Part shown: positions 34,740 through 45,153 of the stretch, piece after piece
Position numbering within the stretch: position 1 is the stretch's first letter
Layout of the letters: each line of letters opens with the position of its first letter
From: Aquilaria yunnanensis
Lineage: Eukaryota > Streptophyta > Magnoliopsida > Malvales > Thymelaeaceae
DNA: 64,000 bases
NCBI GenBank assembly: GCA_039654915.1
Contig: CM077598.1
Coordinates: 72,134,041-72,198,040, forward strand
Reading direction: 5' to 3'
Position numbers and translations under genes: made by a program
The notes under the pieces: generated by a model
Database searches by the model: none
Told to the model about the DNA's origin: nothing
Seen by the model: the letters and a program-made list of their open reading frames with translations, nothing else

Positions 34740-37205
34740 TGTTACCACCTCACAAAAATGGGGGAATCACAAGTGTAGTATAATGGTAAAAAAATCATTA
34801 TGTTGTGTAATTCTCTTCATAGTGATTGAAGTCTAAGGGGTAAAAGGCATAATGAACACCTCCTTCAAAGTGTTCCAAGTTGGTAATTTTGGCCCCTGAG
34901 AAAATCCTTAAGGATTGCTAGTTTGTCAAGCAACCTATGGACTTTTTTGTAAGGTTTAGGAAATTTGGGTACTTAATTGTAAAACTCTCAAGAAAGTGAT
35001 TTGGAGAGTTATGGAAACAATATGAATGGTATGAAAGTACTATTGGAGGACCAAATTACTTATGGAAGACAACTAAGCACAAAGAAACTACAAAAAGGCA
35101 TAAAGGACCTAAGTGTTCTAATGTAGGCCTTAGGATGTGTATGTCTTTGACTTACACAAAATGGGGAAAATTTGGAGTTTTCCCAACTAAGGAGGCATGA
35201 CTATGGCTTGGAAATTGATCAAAAATGTTGGGCGCATGTGTACCAATAAGTTTAAGGCGAAGAAACCATGGTTATGGGCAAAGAAAATGACATAAAGCAT
35301 GATTAAGGCTAATAAGGGTGTTCAGCGCCCCAAACCTAATTGAAGAAGCCTAGCTTCAATTTTCTTCCCCCATATTCAACCCACACAGACACCACCCTCG
35401 TCCACACTTCTTCCATAGCTCCTCTATAGCCGCCACGCCTCTAAGATTGAAACTGAAGGAAAAAAGAAGCAACTGGAAGAAAACTAGAGCTACTGCTTGA
35501 GTACTTCAAGGATCAAGCTTGATTTTTGGCCTACCCACTTTGGTAAGGGTTGTCATTCTCTCATTGGTTGTTTTATGTATTTTTGAGCAACTATGGAGCA
35601 AGGGCTAAGCTTTGAAGCCAACAATGAGCTTGATGAACCAAGCTTAGTGAGAGGAGTGCACTAGTTAAAGGTTTTGTGACCTAGTGTGAAGTACACAAAA
35701 ATGGCAGCGAAATAAGGGCTTCTAGAGCCCAAAGTTAGTGCTAACTAGTGTTAAAATCCTCCTAAGACCAAGAATTAGCTTGGGGAGGGCTTCCATAGTG
35801 ATTTTGTTATGTTTATTATGTGTTTTATGGACTGACCAATGGTATATGTTGCTGCCGCATTTCATATGTTGTTGGTTGTGAATGGCTACTGTATTTGGGT
35901 GCTATATCTTGTATATATGCCTTGTGGTTTTAATTCTTAATATCTTTGGATGTAGGTTTTAATGATGGTTACATTGCCTATTGAATCCAAGTGTTACGCT
36001 TGCTAAGTTTCTCAATGAAACTTATTCCCCTCAATTCTATTATTTCAAGTCCAGCTAAAAGATCACCTTCAAACTAACCTTTGTGTTTTGAGTTTTGATC
36101 TAAAATTTTAGGTATATGAACTACTATATGTCTAGTTATGATCTGGAAGGTTTGGTAATTTTAGGAGCACATTTGGTGTTTTTTAGTGATAGTGCTTATT
36201 GTGGTATGTAGCAGCTGTCCAGCATCCTGTTTCTGGTGTCCATTGTATCTCAGGCACTCCTATAACTTAAAATGTCTATTTAGCTAAGTTATTCCTATTC
36301 TGTAGAGCATGTATGCATGTACATGTAGTGTATGTAAAATGAGACAAGTATGTGAACATTTGAGTGATGTTTTGGCTATGTAGGTGATGTGGTGGAAAGC
36401 TGCGTAAGTGTGAATGATAGGCTGTTTACTTGCAAATTCTATTTTGGGCACATAAAGTTGCTAGATGCAAGAGAATGTATTTCCTACATGTATTGGACAT
36501 GTATGGTATAGCCTTGGAGGGATTTCCCCTTGTCAATGAACTGATTGCTCACTTATGAAATTTTGTCTGGGCCAAATGGTCATAAAGTGACAAAAATTTT
36601 GACTCTGCACTTAAAGTTTTATAACTGCCTGTGTAGAATTACTCATAGTATCAAAGTTTGACCAAACCTAGACCACATACAGAGGTTGAACTAAAATTTT
36701 TAATTTCTAAATTTGAAGCCCTGTAGCCAAAGATATGATGTTGCAAAATCGGCTATGTTATTATTCATTTAGTCAGAATTATGTAACCAATGTAAAAAAT
36801 CCTTAACTTGGTCCATAGGTGGGCTATTGATGTAAAAGAAAATTCCTTGGTTTTCTATTAGTATCTACTTGATAACAGAGCAAAGAAAATAGGGGGTACA
36901 TGGCAAGAATGATACAGATTACTAGAGGAAGCAACAGGTGCAGTGGCTAGCCACTAGAACTTAACAAGATTGCCTAATGTGCAGTGGCCAAAATTAAGAC
37001 TTGTGCTAGTGTTTTCCTTATTTGCTTCCATGGTGTGCATAAAATGTGAATATGTGTGTGATTGTTGGACCAATATGTATGTATTTACATAGTACCGAAA
37101 AGGGCCACTCGGGTATGCACACTAAGGGTAGTCTTCTAATAGCCTACATAACATTACCAATGCTGGTAGTCTAAATGCACAATTTTGGCACCATAATTTG
37201 ACTAT
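34740..37205 (+). repeat. G 3' LTR (at least 2466 bp, cut by D)
   Basis: It starts TGTTACCACC after the purine tract. Its right end was not seen because D interrupts at 37206; the rest, if kept, would lie right of the window. The length is close to the 2.5 kb LTRs of B and F. No coding frame of interest. Confidence 0.7.
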
Positions 37206-38060
37206 TGATGCCAGTCGGCATCATTGTTGTATGACATGGTAGGCCTGAGTGGGACTTCTGGTATGAAGATGCTGGCAGAAGAGACTTTCGTCATGAGATT
37301 GCATGAAACACTCAAAAGAACAGGGGTTAGGAGGTCCCCGGAGTGTGTTTCTGGGGGAGGAGCCTCTGATGCCCAGGTCAATATTTGGCAAGTGAAGAGT
37401 AGTGAATGAAGAGTAAAGAGTGGAGTTCTCTTGGGAGTTCTACTTGTGTCCTTACCAGGGTCATTTCCCCAAGTATTGATAGGAGGACATTGGGAGAAGT
37501 CTATTTGACACAGCCCTCTTAGATCATGACACATGCTCAGCGAGATGCGGCCCATACCTTCGGGGATGGGGATCTCCAGTTGGCCATAGGCCGTTCTGGC
37601 CAGAAGTCAGGGCCATGGGAGGCCTGTGTGTCAGGGGCTTGTGTGAGGTCTCTGTGTCTGAGGCTCCTTAACCATTTATATCATGTTCACAAGACCCCTT
37701 TGGTGAAAGAGACCTCTTCGGGATATGAGAGCTTCTAGCCGAGGTTACTCCAATCACTCTAAAGGCCCCTCGGCATAAAGGATCCCATTCGTAGGATGTT
37801 TTCCCCTGCTAGGGATGGTGAGTCTACTCCTCCTGGAGTTGGTCAAGTCACCTTACTGATGGTGGTAGTGTAGCATGTTCCCGAGGTCAATCCTATTATT
37901 CCCCAAGGGTGATGGTGGATTACTGAGGTCAGGGGGTCAAGGACTGCAGACCCTCTTTGAGGTTGGTGCTTGCATTCTCTAAGGGTGATGCTCATTTTTT
38001 CCGAGGGTGGTGCTTCGTTAGAGCTTGAGAGTTTTGAGGGTAATAGCCCTTTGGCTATCA
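37206..38060 (-). repeat. D 3' LTR (855 bp)
   Basis: On the minus strand it starts TGATAGCCAAAGGGCTAT and ends GATGCCGACTGGCATCA; both ends are inverted repeats. The polypurine tract (CTGAGGGGGGCATG) adjoins it on the right. Confidence 0.88.
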
Positions 38061-38507
38061 CATGCCCCCCTCAGAATTCCGAAGTTATATATTCGGTTAT
38101 TTAAGCAAATCATGGGAGTCTTCGTGGAAGGTGGTGGTTAATTCAGTTGACATGACTGAATTTCTAGTTGAGGTTATCTTCTTTGGAGGGAGTTTCAGCA
38201 ACCTGAGATGCCTTTCCTAACCGAGGTAGCTCCTCTGGTACTCAAGTGGCTCTCCCAGTTCTTTGGCCGAATTTCCGATGTTCCCAAAGTTATTCCATTA
38301 GCCTGAGGTGGATATCCCCTTTCTTTGGGCTTGTGTCATTTGTCAGTGAATCGTTATGTCTTCTAATTAGACAGATGCGTCACTTCAAATAAGCTTGCCT
38401 AGGCCTCCACGCTGTTAGGAGGCGTGCCCTCATTTCCTGCGTCGGGCAACACGTGTCATGTGGCAATTGGTCGACAGTCACGTTGGTTGTACCAACGGCG
38501 TCTCTTT

Positions 38508-38592
38508 ACCTTCGGGGGGCAATTTTGGCAATGATTCACCTTCGATGGGTAATTATGGTGACGATTCAGCTACCCCCTTCAGCCTATATAAA
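38508..38592 (+). promoter_or_regulatory. D antisense-gene promoter: two 30-bp boxes and TATA
   Basis: Two direct repeats (38508-38537, 38538-38567), each starting ACCTTCG and containing a TATGGTGACGATTC-like core, are followed 17 bp later by TATATAAA (38585-38592). The reading frame starts at 38908. The arrangement is the same in A1 and E. Confidence 0.75.
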
Positions 38593-38907
38593 CCATAATT
38601 TCCTCAGAGTTCTCCCTCCTTGCTTTCTTTTGCTTCCATTTTGCTCTCATTTGCTCTCAAGCTTTCTCCTTTTTTTTTTGCAGTGGCGCGAGCAGTGGTG
38701 CAATTTTTTGCAAGTTTTCATGATGGCGTTCACAAATCCTGACTTCAGCAAGAGTTTTGGTGGGTTTTCCTTCTCGAAGTCCTTCAATTTTCTGTGTTTC
38801 TAGCATTTTCTACTGTGCCGAAGTCGTCTCCTTCTTCCAAGGTCATTCTTCGGCATTGTTTCCTTCTTTTATTTTCACCTTTCTGAAGTTAGGTTTCCCT
38901 CTTCTGA

Positions 38908-41327
38908 ATGTCTTCCCCCGTTCCGCTCATGTCTGTCCAAACTGTCCCCAAGAGCTGGCTTCCTCTTAATTCTCATACAAGTTGTACCACTTTGGAGAAG
39001 TTAGTGAAGTGGACAACTAAATTCTTTCTCCCTTCTTACGCGGATATCAGGCTACCCAAACCTAGCTTGTTCAGTTATATGAATAACTCGGACGAGGTTA
39101 CCGCCTTCCGAGCCCAATCGAATGGCCGGAGTTTAGTTTCCTCCACCGAAGATGATTTGCCACTTCTGCCAATTTCATGGTGTAGCCGTGAATCAGCTTC
39201 CTCCCAACTCTGACTCCTACTTCAATGCTTTCCTTTTGATGTGTGGGGTTTTCAAGATAGAGCCCCACTTCATCATCTTCATGCAGAACTACAAGCTTTT
39301 TCCGGTCCCGAAGGGTGGCTTTTATTTTTTGCTACCTCGAGGATCTGGGAGCAAAAAGTATATGTTCACCTTCGGGACCAAGGACAGCTGGCAAGGGTGG
39401 TAGAAGAAATTCTTCTTCCTAAACGTTGACAAGGCGTGGTCGTATGTGCCGACCAGGTGGGCCTGAAGGACGCTGGAGACGGATGTCGTCGACCCTAGGA
39501 AGCTGCTAACTCCTGAGTTAGCGGCGAGGTTTGAGGAGTTCGACGGCCGTGTCCGAGCTATTGCAAACTGGGACCTCGAGGTCCTTCTAAGCTCCTTGTA
39601 CCCCTTTCCAATCAAGTGGAATCTTATGACCGAAGAGGTCCTTTGGGAGTTAAGGGTAATCAAGGAACCCAAAACCGACCTCAACATGCTGAAGCCTGCT
39701 ATTGACGGGAAGAAGGCATGTCTGGTGATGCCCCTTCGGGTGGAGCTCACATACGAGGGCCTTGTGGAGAGTAAGTTATCTTCCAAATTTTGTTATATGC
39801 ACTCCTCTGGACTTACACTAATGTCTTTCCTTTTTTAGGGATGGGTGATCAATCAGCTGCTTTCTACAAGTCCCTCTTCCTTTGGTAGGCTAAAAAAGGG
39901 GAGCAACAAAGGAAGAAAGCTACCCCGAAGAGGAAGAAGATGGCTGGGGGAGGGCCAACTTCAGCGAAGAAGAAGGCCAAGGAGGACCCTCTTACCCCCC
40001 TCCCGAAGGCGACGTGGAGGCGCAAGAGTAGACTTTGGTTCGCGCTTACCCACCCACGGAGTCGGCGGTCAGCTCGACTCCACAGAGCCTTACTACCGAG
40101 GCCGTTGTCTTGGGTACTTTGGTGGGGGCCCCTTCCATTGAATAGCTTGTGGAGCGCCAAAGAAGGAAGGGCAAGTAGGTCCCCGCCAATGTTCAAGAGG
40201 CCAGCGACTCCAAGGAGGATGTCGCTGAAGTTCCTGCTGGTTTGTCCCTTAGCCATTTTTCTATGAGTTTAAGATTTTTTGGCATTTTAGATCTTATAGA
40301 TGTTTGGCTAAGGGATAATGTGCTGATGGAACTTCGGCGTGGTTTTGCAGAGGAGCAGGTGCCCGCTGCGTGGATGGTGAAGCACGCTCGGAAGTGGGCA
40401 CTTTGGGACAAGGTGCCGAAGGAGCCTTTCTGGACCTTCGCGAAGGATATGAACCCGTTCTCCGAGGGCAGCCAGAAAGTGGCTCGTTAGATGCTGAAGG
40501 GCATCCTCACCAATGCCACCCTCAAGTCCCTTACTGAGGAGTGCCCAAACGAGGAGGTCCTTGCTGCGAGGATGTCTAAACACGCTGCCCAGGTAAATTT
40601 TGAGCTTTTTAGGACTTAGAAGAATTTTCTAAGGTTTTATAGCACTCTAACCTTTACCGAAAGTCTTTCTTTTTCCCAGCTCTTGGCGTATAGTGGATAC
40701 TTCTGAGCAGGGGCAGCAAAGCTGTCTTCGATCCAATCTCAGACCGAAGAGTGCTTGGAGAGAGCCAAGGTTTTTTGTGCCGGTTCGGTTGTTAAGTACC
40801 TCGAGCTGAACAAGATAGCCAAGGAGGAGCTCTTTCAAGATTTCTCCAAGAAAGTGTCTGACCTCGGGGAGAAGGTTATTACGCTAACTTCAACTATTGA
40901 GGCCTACCGAAAGGAGAAGGAGGAAGACTTTACACTCCTCATGAAGGCCCTCACAGACAACGCCAAACTTCAAGCCGAGGTCGACACGCTGAAGAAGGAA
41001 AAGAAGAAGAAGAAGATGAAAAAGCTAGAGAAGGAGGTCGTTGAGCTGAGGGATGAGCTGAATGACTTGGCTATCGAGAAGGACAAAGCTAATCAAGCAA
41101 CCAAGGTTGCGTTCGAAGACGGCTTTTGTTTGGCTCGATACTAAATTATGGCCAAGTACCCATACCTCGATGTCTCTTTTTTGGCGAGTCTGGACATCCC
41201 CGAAGGGCCTCGCTGGACATGGTCGAACATAGAGCACCTCAATCTTCCCTTTGCCCTTCCTCTAGCACCGAAGGATGTGATAGAGGAAGTTGGTGGTGAA
41301 GTAGCTCAAGATGGCGAGGTCCCCTAG
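38908..41327 (+). pseudogene. D copy of the antisense gene, four exons, decayed
   Basis: Inferred exons 38908-39770, 39839-40239, 40351-40592 and 40680-41327, with donors GTAAGT, GTTTGT, GTAAAT and acceptors TTTTTTAG, TTTTGCAG, TTTCCCAG. Exon 1 starts MSSPVPLMSV and keeps FCQFHGVAVNQLPPNS and GSGSKKYMF; a frameshift lies near 39120 and stops near 39401 and 39464. Exon 3 keeps KEPFWTFAKDMNPFSE. Exon 4 keeps a coiled coil (KEKKKKKMKKLEKEV), GFCLARY and PEGPRWTWS and ends GEVP, as in E. Introns are 68, 111 and 87 bp. Confidence 0.87.
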
Positions 41328-41744
41328 CCGTCCAGAACCCCAAATGGGCTTTGTTTTTTCTTCTTCTTTTTCTTTGTAAACTTCTCCATGTTGTACAAAG
41401 ACATAAATGAAATTTCCTTTTTCCTTTGAAGCTTCTCCTTGTTGTCCAAAGTCGTGAATGAAAGTTTGGCTAAGTTCCAGGACATATTTCTCTAATACTA
41501 TCTTCGATACCGAGGGTCAGTTCAACCATTTTCGGTCCAGGTCCCTCGGGAAGATAGTAAGTATCCTTTGCGCCTGTTATCCAAATAACCACCTTCTACA
41601 CATAGAGCGCCAGTTTCGGCCAATATCTTTCGGCAAAGCTTTGCCTATTTCTATCAACCATGTTCGGTAAGATGTATCATTTTTCTACATAAGTACTTAC
41701 ACCTTGTTCGGCTAGACTCCTTTGGTGGGACTTTTTTCCTTAGA
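41328..41744. other. D spacer between the convergent genes
   Basis: No domain seen. It is T-rich on the plus strand near 41350-41440 (purine-rich on the minus strand), as in the spacers of the other Tat copies. Confidence 0.45.
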
Positions 41745-43281
41745 AAATTTTCTGAGTGTTTCAAGGCATCTGAATGCCATGTGTTCTTAAGTTCTCCACC
41801 TTCGGCATCACCGAGCTTGTAGACTCCTGGCCGAACTTCATCAAGAACCAGAAAGGGCCCTTCATAATTCGCCCGAAGTACTCCGTGAGATGGTTTTCGA
41901 GGCTCAAACTCAGCCTTTCAGAGGATGAGGTCCCCCTTCCTGATTCCTTTTCCCTTGACATGCCAGTTCGTAGCGATAACCACCCATTGCTGAAAAGCTC
42001 TTCTTCTAAGCACAGCCACTTCTCTGTGTTTGTCAATTAGGTCCAGCTTGGTTCTCAACCCAAGGTAGTTCCATTCTTTGTCGAACACTTGTATCCTTTT
42101 GGATGGCTGAACCACTTCAATAGGAATAATGGGCTCCGTGCCGAATATGTGACAAAAAGGTGTTTTACCTGTTGCCCTTTAGGGGGTTGTCCGATAGCTC
42201 CATACCACACTAGGAAGTTCTCCTAGCCATTTTCCTTTTGCTTTCTTCAATCTATTTTTCTAGCCATATTTTATGGTTCTGTTTGACACCTCTACCTATC
42301 CGTTGCTCTGAGGATGAGCTACCGGGGTAAAGTGCATTTTTATCCCGAGGTTGGTAGTGAATTCTTGGAACCCCTTGTCAATAACCTAGGAACCATTATC
42401 AGCCACTATCACCCTCGGTATGCCAAATCTGCATACGATGTTCTCCCAGATAAATTTTTGTACGTCCTTCGCCGATATGGTTGCCAGAGGCTCTACCTTA
42501 ATCCACTTAGTGAAGTAATCCACTGTGACTACGCAGAACTTCACTCCTTCGGGTGTAGTTGGGAAAGGCCCGATGAGGTCAATACCCCATACTGTGAAGG
42601 GGCAAGGGTAGTTAGCCGGAGTTACCATTTCTGAGGGTTGCTGTTGGATGTTAGCGTGTTTTTGGAAATTGTCACATTTCTGCATGAATTGCCCCGTGTC
42701 CTTCCTTAAGGTGGGCCAAAAGTATCCTTGGCGGAGTAGTACTCCTACCAGAGCGTCAGTTCCTATGTGGGAACCACAGTCCCCCTCATGTACTTCTCTG
42801 AGGACTGTCTCTACATGCTCTTCGCCAACACACCTTTGCAAGTGGACTCGCGTACCCTTGTCAAAATAACTCCTCCCCGATCAGGAAATATTGTCTAGAA
42901 CGTCTTCACACTTTTGCTGCCTCAAGAGGATCTTCAGGAAGTTTCGAATTCTTAAGATACTTTTTTATAGGATTTTTCCACCCTCTTTCCGAGGTTGCTA
43001 TGCTCATTATTGCTATGCTCGGGTGACTTAGCACCTCGGTGGACTTTTTTGACTTAGCCAAAGTATCTGCTTCAGTATTATCCCGATGAGGTACATTCTC
43101 GATGTGTATCATGTCGAACTCCTGGATGAGCTTTGATACGAGGTCATGATACCTTGCCAAGGTTGGGCCCTTCGCACCTTAGTCACCTGGCATCTGTCAG
43201 ACCACGAGCTGAGAATCGCTCTGGACATTTAGGTTTCTTATTGGAATTCTTGGCGCACCAAGATCCTTTTAAGATAGGATT
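41745..43281 (-). pseudogene. pol: D pol tail: archaeal-type RNase H and integrase
   Basis: On the minus strand, from about 43265 leftwards: RNase H (NLNVQSDSQLVV near 43220), linker (LSHPSIAIMSI), integrase zinc region (CVGEEHVETVLREVHEGDCGSHIG), integrase core (WGIDLIGPFPTTPEG near 42590, VIADNGS near 42395) and C-terminus (GVYKLGDAEGGELKNTWHSD near 41775). Stops and frame changes break it. The usual LKKFYA end is altered. Confidence 0.85.
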
Positions 43282-43549
43282 TGAGCTCATTGAGCTAACT
43301 CTAGCTTGAACAGCTATCTAAGGCAGCTAAAAGTAGCTCCCTTTAGCTCAAGTCAGCTTACTTCAGCTATAAGTAGCTCAAAGTGGCTGGACTTCAGCAC
43401 AAGTTAGCTCAAGTCAGCTCACTTCAGCTATTAGTAGCTCAAAGTAGCAAGACTTCAGCTCAAGTTAGTTCAAGTCAGCTCAAGTCAGCTCACTTCAGCT
43501 TTTGGTAGCTGAATGTAGCTGGACTTCCGTTCACTTCAGCTGAGAGTAG
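43282..43549 (+). repeat. I 5' LTR, first part with AGCT-rich tandem repeats
   Basis: AGCT occurs every 6-20 bp. A 61-70-bp unit (TCAGCTCACTTCAGCT..., then AGTAGCTCAAAGT, then CAAGTTAGCTCAAG) starts near 43353, 43414 and 43484; the last two differ by an added 10-bp AAGTCAGCTC. Element E inserted at its end. Confidence 0.7.
43545..43549. repeat. TSD of E, left copy (AGTAG)
   Basis: AGTAG precedes the 5' LTR and follows the 3' LTR at 54550-54554. Confidence 0.93.
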
Positions 43550-44519
43550 TGATAGCCAAAGGCTATCGCCTCCTCGGTAGTAACTCCGCGCCAGAATATT
43601 GGCTGAGGAGTCTGACGTCACCCAAGAGAGGATCTTTTTACTGACCTCGGAAGGTGCGAAGTCAAACACTATGAGCTCGAGACTTCGGTAGCTCATCCGG
43701 AATTCCGAGGACAACACCGTCTCCATCGAGGGGCTAAACTGACCGTCTTCAGGTAAGAGAGCCATCTCCTTGAAGCAAGGGAGAATCTCCCCGAAGGAAG
43801 AGGCCCCAAAGAGGTCTTCCCCGAACAAGTAACACCTGAACGAGGGAATCCCCGAACTATGGGTGTGAGTCCCGAAGAAGGTGTTCATCAAGGGCGCTCC
43901 CAGAATTATGGGATAGATCCCGAAGGAGGTGCTCGCACCGAAGGACGGATAGAATCCGAAGAGGGTGCCCGCACCGAAGGGCGACCTCGCCCAGGGGACC
44001 TCGGGAGTACGGTATGAGCATTTAAGGAGCCTCTGACATGTTGTCCACAAGCCCTACACGTCACATCTAAACGGCGAAATGACACGCCGCAGCCGCCCCA
44101 GTCCTGACACAACCCGTCCGGGTCCAGGGCTAAAAGAGGCTGCAAACGGCTGCCTGTCCCCTAGGTCCAAAGAGACAGATCAAATCCGACCGAACACGTG
44201 CCATGATCTGAATGGACCAGCTACTCCTATGAATACTAGGAAATGGGACTGGGCAAAGGACGGGCATTTTCCTCTCTCTGAGAAAACACAGAACAGGCAA
44301 GACACTTGATCCCTTAGTGTTCTTCCTCCACTCTCACTCAGAAAACTGACTTGGGCGTCGGAGGGTCCTCCCCGGAAAAGCAAACCGGGGACCTCCTAAC
44401 CTCTTCTTTGAGCTTTTCAGGGGCATTCAGCTGGGAAACCTGAGCTCCAGGCGCTCGCCTCCACAGGAAGTCTCTCCACCTGTCAACATGACAGCAAACG
44501 AAGATGCCTTGGGGCATCA
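43550..44519 (+). repeat. E 5' LTR
   Basis: It is 970 bp. Both ends carry inverted repeats: GATAGCC-AAA-GGCTATC at the start and GATGCC-TTGG-GGCATC at the end. The minus-strand frame 44050-43490 is reproduced in the 3' LTR (54080-53415) and is not a gene. Confidence 0.95.
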
Positions 44520-45093
44520 TTTGGCGCCGTCTGTAGGAAACTACTCCCAGGTAGCTGTTGTCGAAACTCGGCGTTCGAAGGACAAAGGACTTCCAAAGTC
44601 CCCGTCCGCGCCTGAGACCCAACCAGCTACCGAACAAAGTCCCCCAGAGACTTCCTTGCCTGAAGAGGAACGCCCTCTTGTCATCACCATGGATTTTTTA
44701 AGAGACTTTCAGAGGTCTGTTGTGGCTGAAATGACACAACAAATAGACCGAAGATGGCCGCAACCAGCCCAGGCGCAAAAACCCACTTCGTCAGCACGAC
44801 CTCGGGAGAAAAGCCCGAGGGCAACCCATCATAGCTTGGGAAGTGGGGAGCCATGAGAAGAGTCCTCAACAGATAACTTGCCCCTCGGGGCACGGCTGGT
44901 GGAAAGAGCAAGGTCTAAACGACCTGAAATCCCGTCCAGAAGAAGTTTATCAACAGAGGCAGGGTCCCCCTCACCTCGGTTCCGAAGTCGCTCCCCGAAG
45001 GGACGGCACCAGGAAAAGGAGCCCAGTGCTACGCTCCTCCTGGAGAAAGTCTTGGCAAGACTGGAGAGAGTGGAACAGCAGGTGGCACGCTAG
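44488..45093 (+). pseudogene. gag: E gag N-terminal segment with two stops
   Basis: An ATG at 44488, inside the LTR, opens a frame that runs through the PBS and is in phase with the 1610-codon frame downstream. It is interrupted by TGA at 44854-44856 (CCATGAGAA) and TAG at 45091-45093 (CGCTAGCCT); both could be C-to-T changes. The segment has conserved peptides after the PBS (YSQVAVVETRRSK, PSAPE) and a basic tail (RSRSPKGRHQEK). Translation may instead start later, for example at 44690 (MDFLRDF). Confidence 0.7.
44522..44541 (+). other. E primer-binding site
   Basis: TGGCGCCGTCTGTAGGAAAC, two bases after the LTR, as in A2. The tRNA was not assigned. Confidence 0.8.
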
Positions 45094-45153
45094 CCTGTTT
45101 GGGCCAGGCTAACTGAAACGGTCTCTGGAGATGAAACTCCTTTCGCCCGAACA

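Larger units (their letters stand above)
24886..37205 (+). mobile_element. Old chromovirus G, host of A1, S2, H and D
   Basis: Visible pieces: 24886-24974, 25987-27163 and 32158-37205. Together they give the gag C-terminus, protease, RT, RNase H, integrase, chromodomain, polypurine tract and part of the 3' LTR in order. It is related to B and F but strongly diverged and full of stops. It is the oldest layer of the window; its 5' part lies left of A1, outside the window. Confidence 0.85.
37206..43281 (-). mobile_element. Tat-lineage element D (minus, 3' half visible)
   Basis: Reading the minus strand from right to left: pol tail (about 43281-41745), spacer, antisense gene (which therefore reads on the plus strand), polypurine tract (38074-38061) and 3' LTR (38060-37206). 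The pol is cut inside the archaeal-type RNase H by the LTR of copia I; the rest probably lies beyond F. Left TSD candidate ACTAT (37201-37205). LTR subfamily as A1. Confidence 0.85.

Noticed and set aside
43490..44050. Minus-strand open frame of 186 codons in the E LTR (and 221 codons at 53415-54080)
   Set aside because: It lies in LTR sequence, is reproduced only because the LTR is duplicated, crosses the element border and has no domain.
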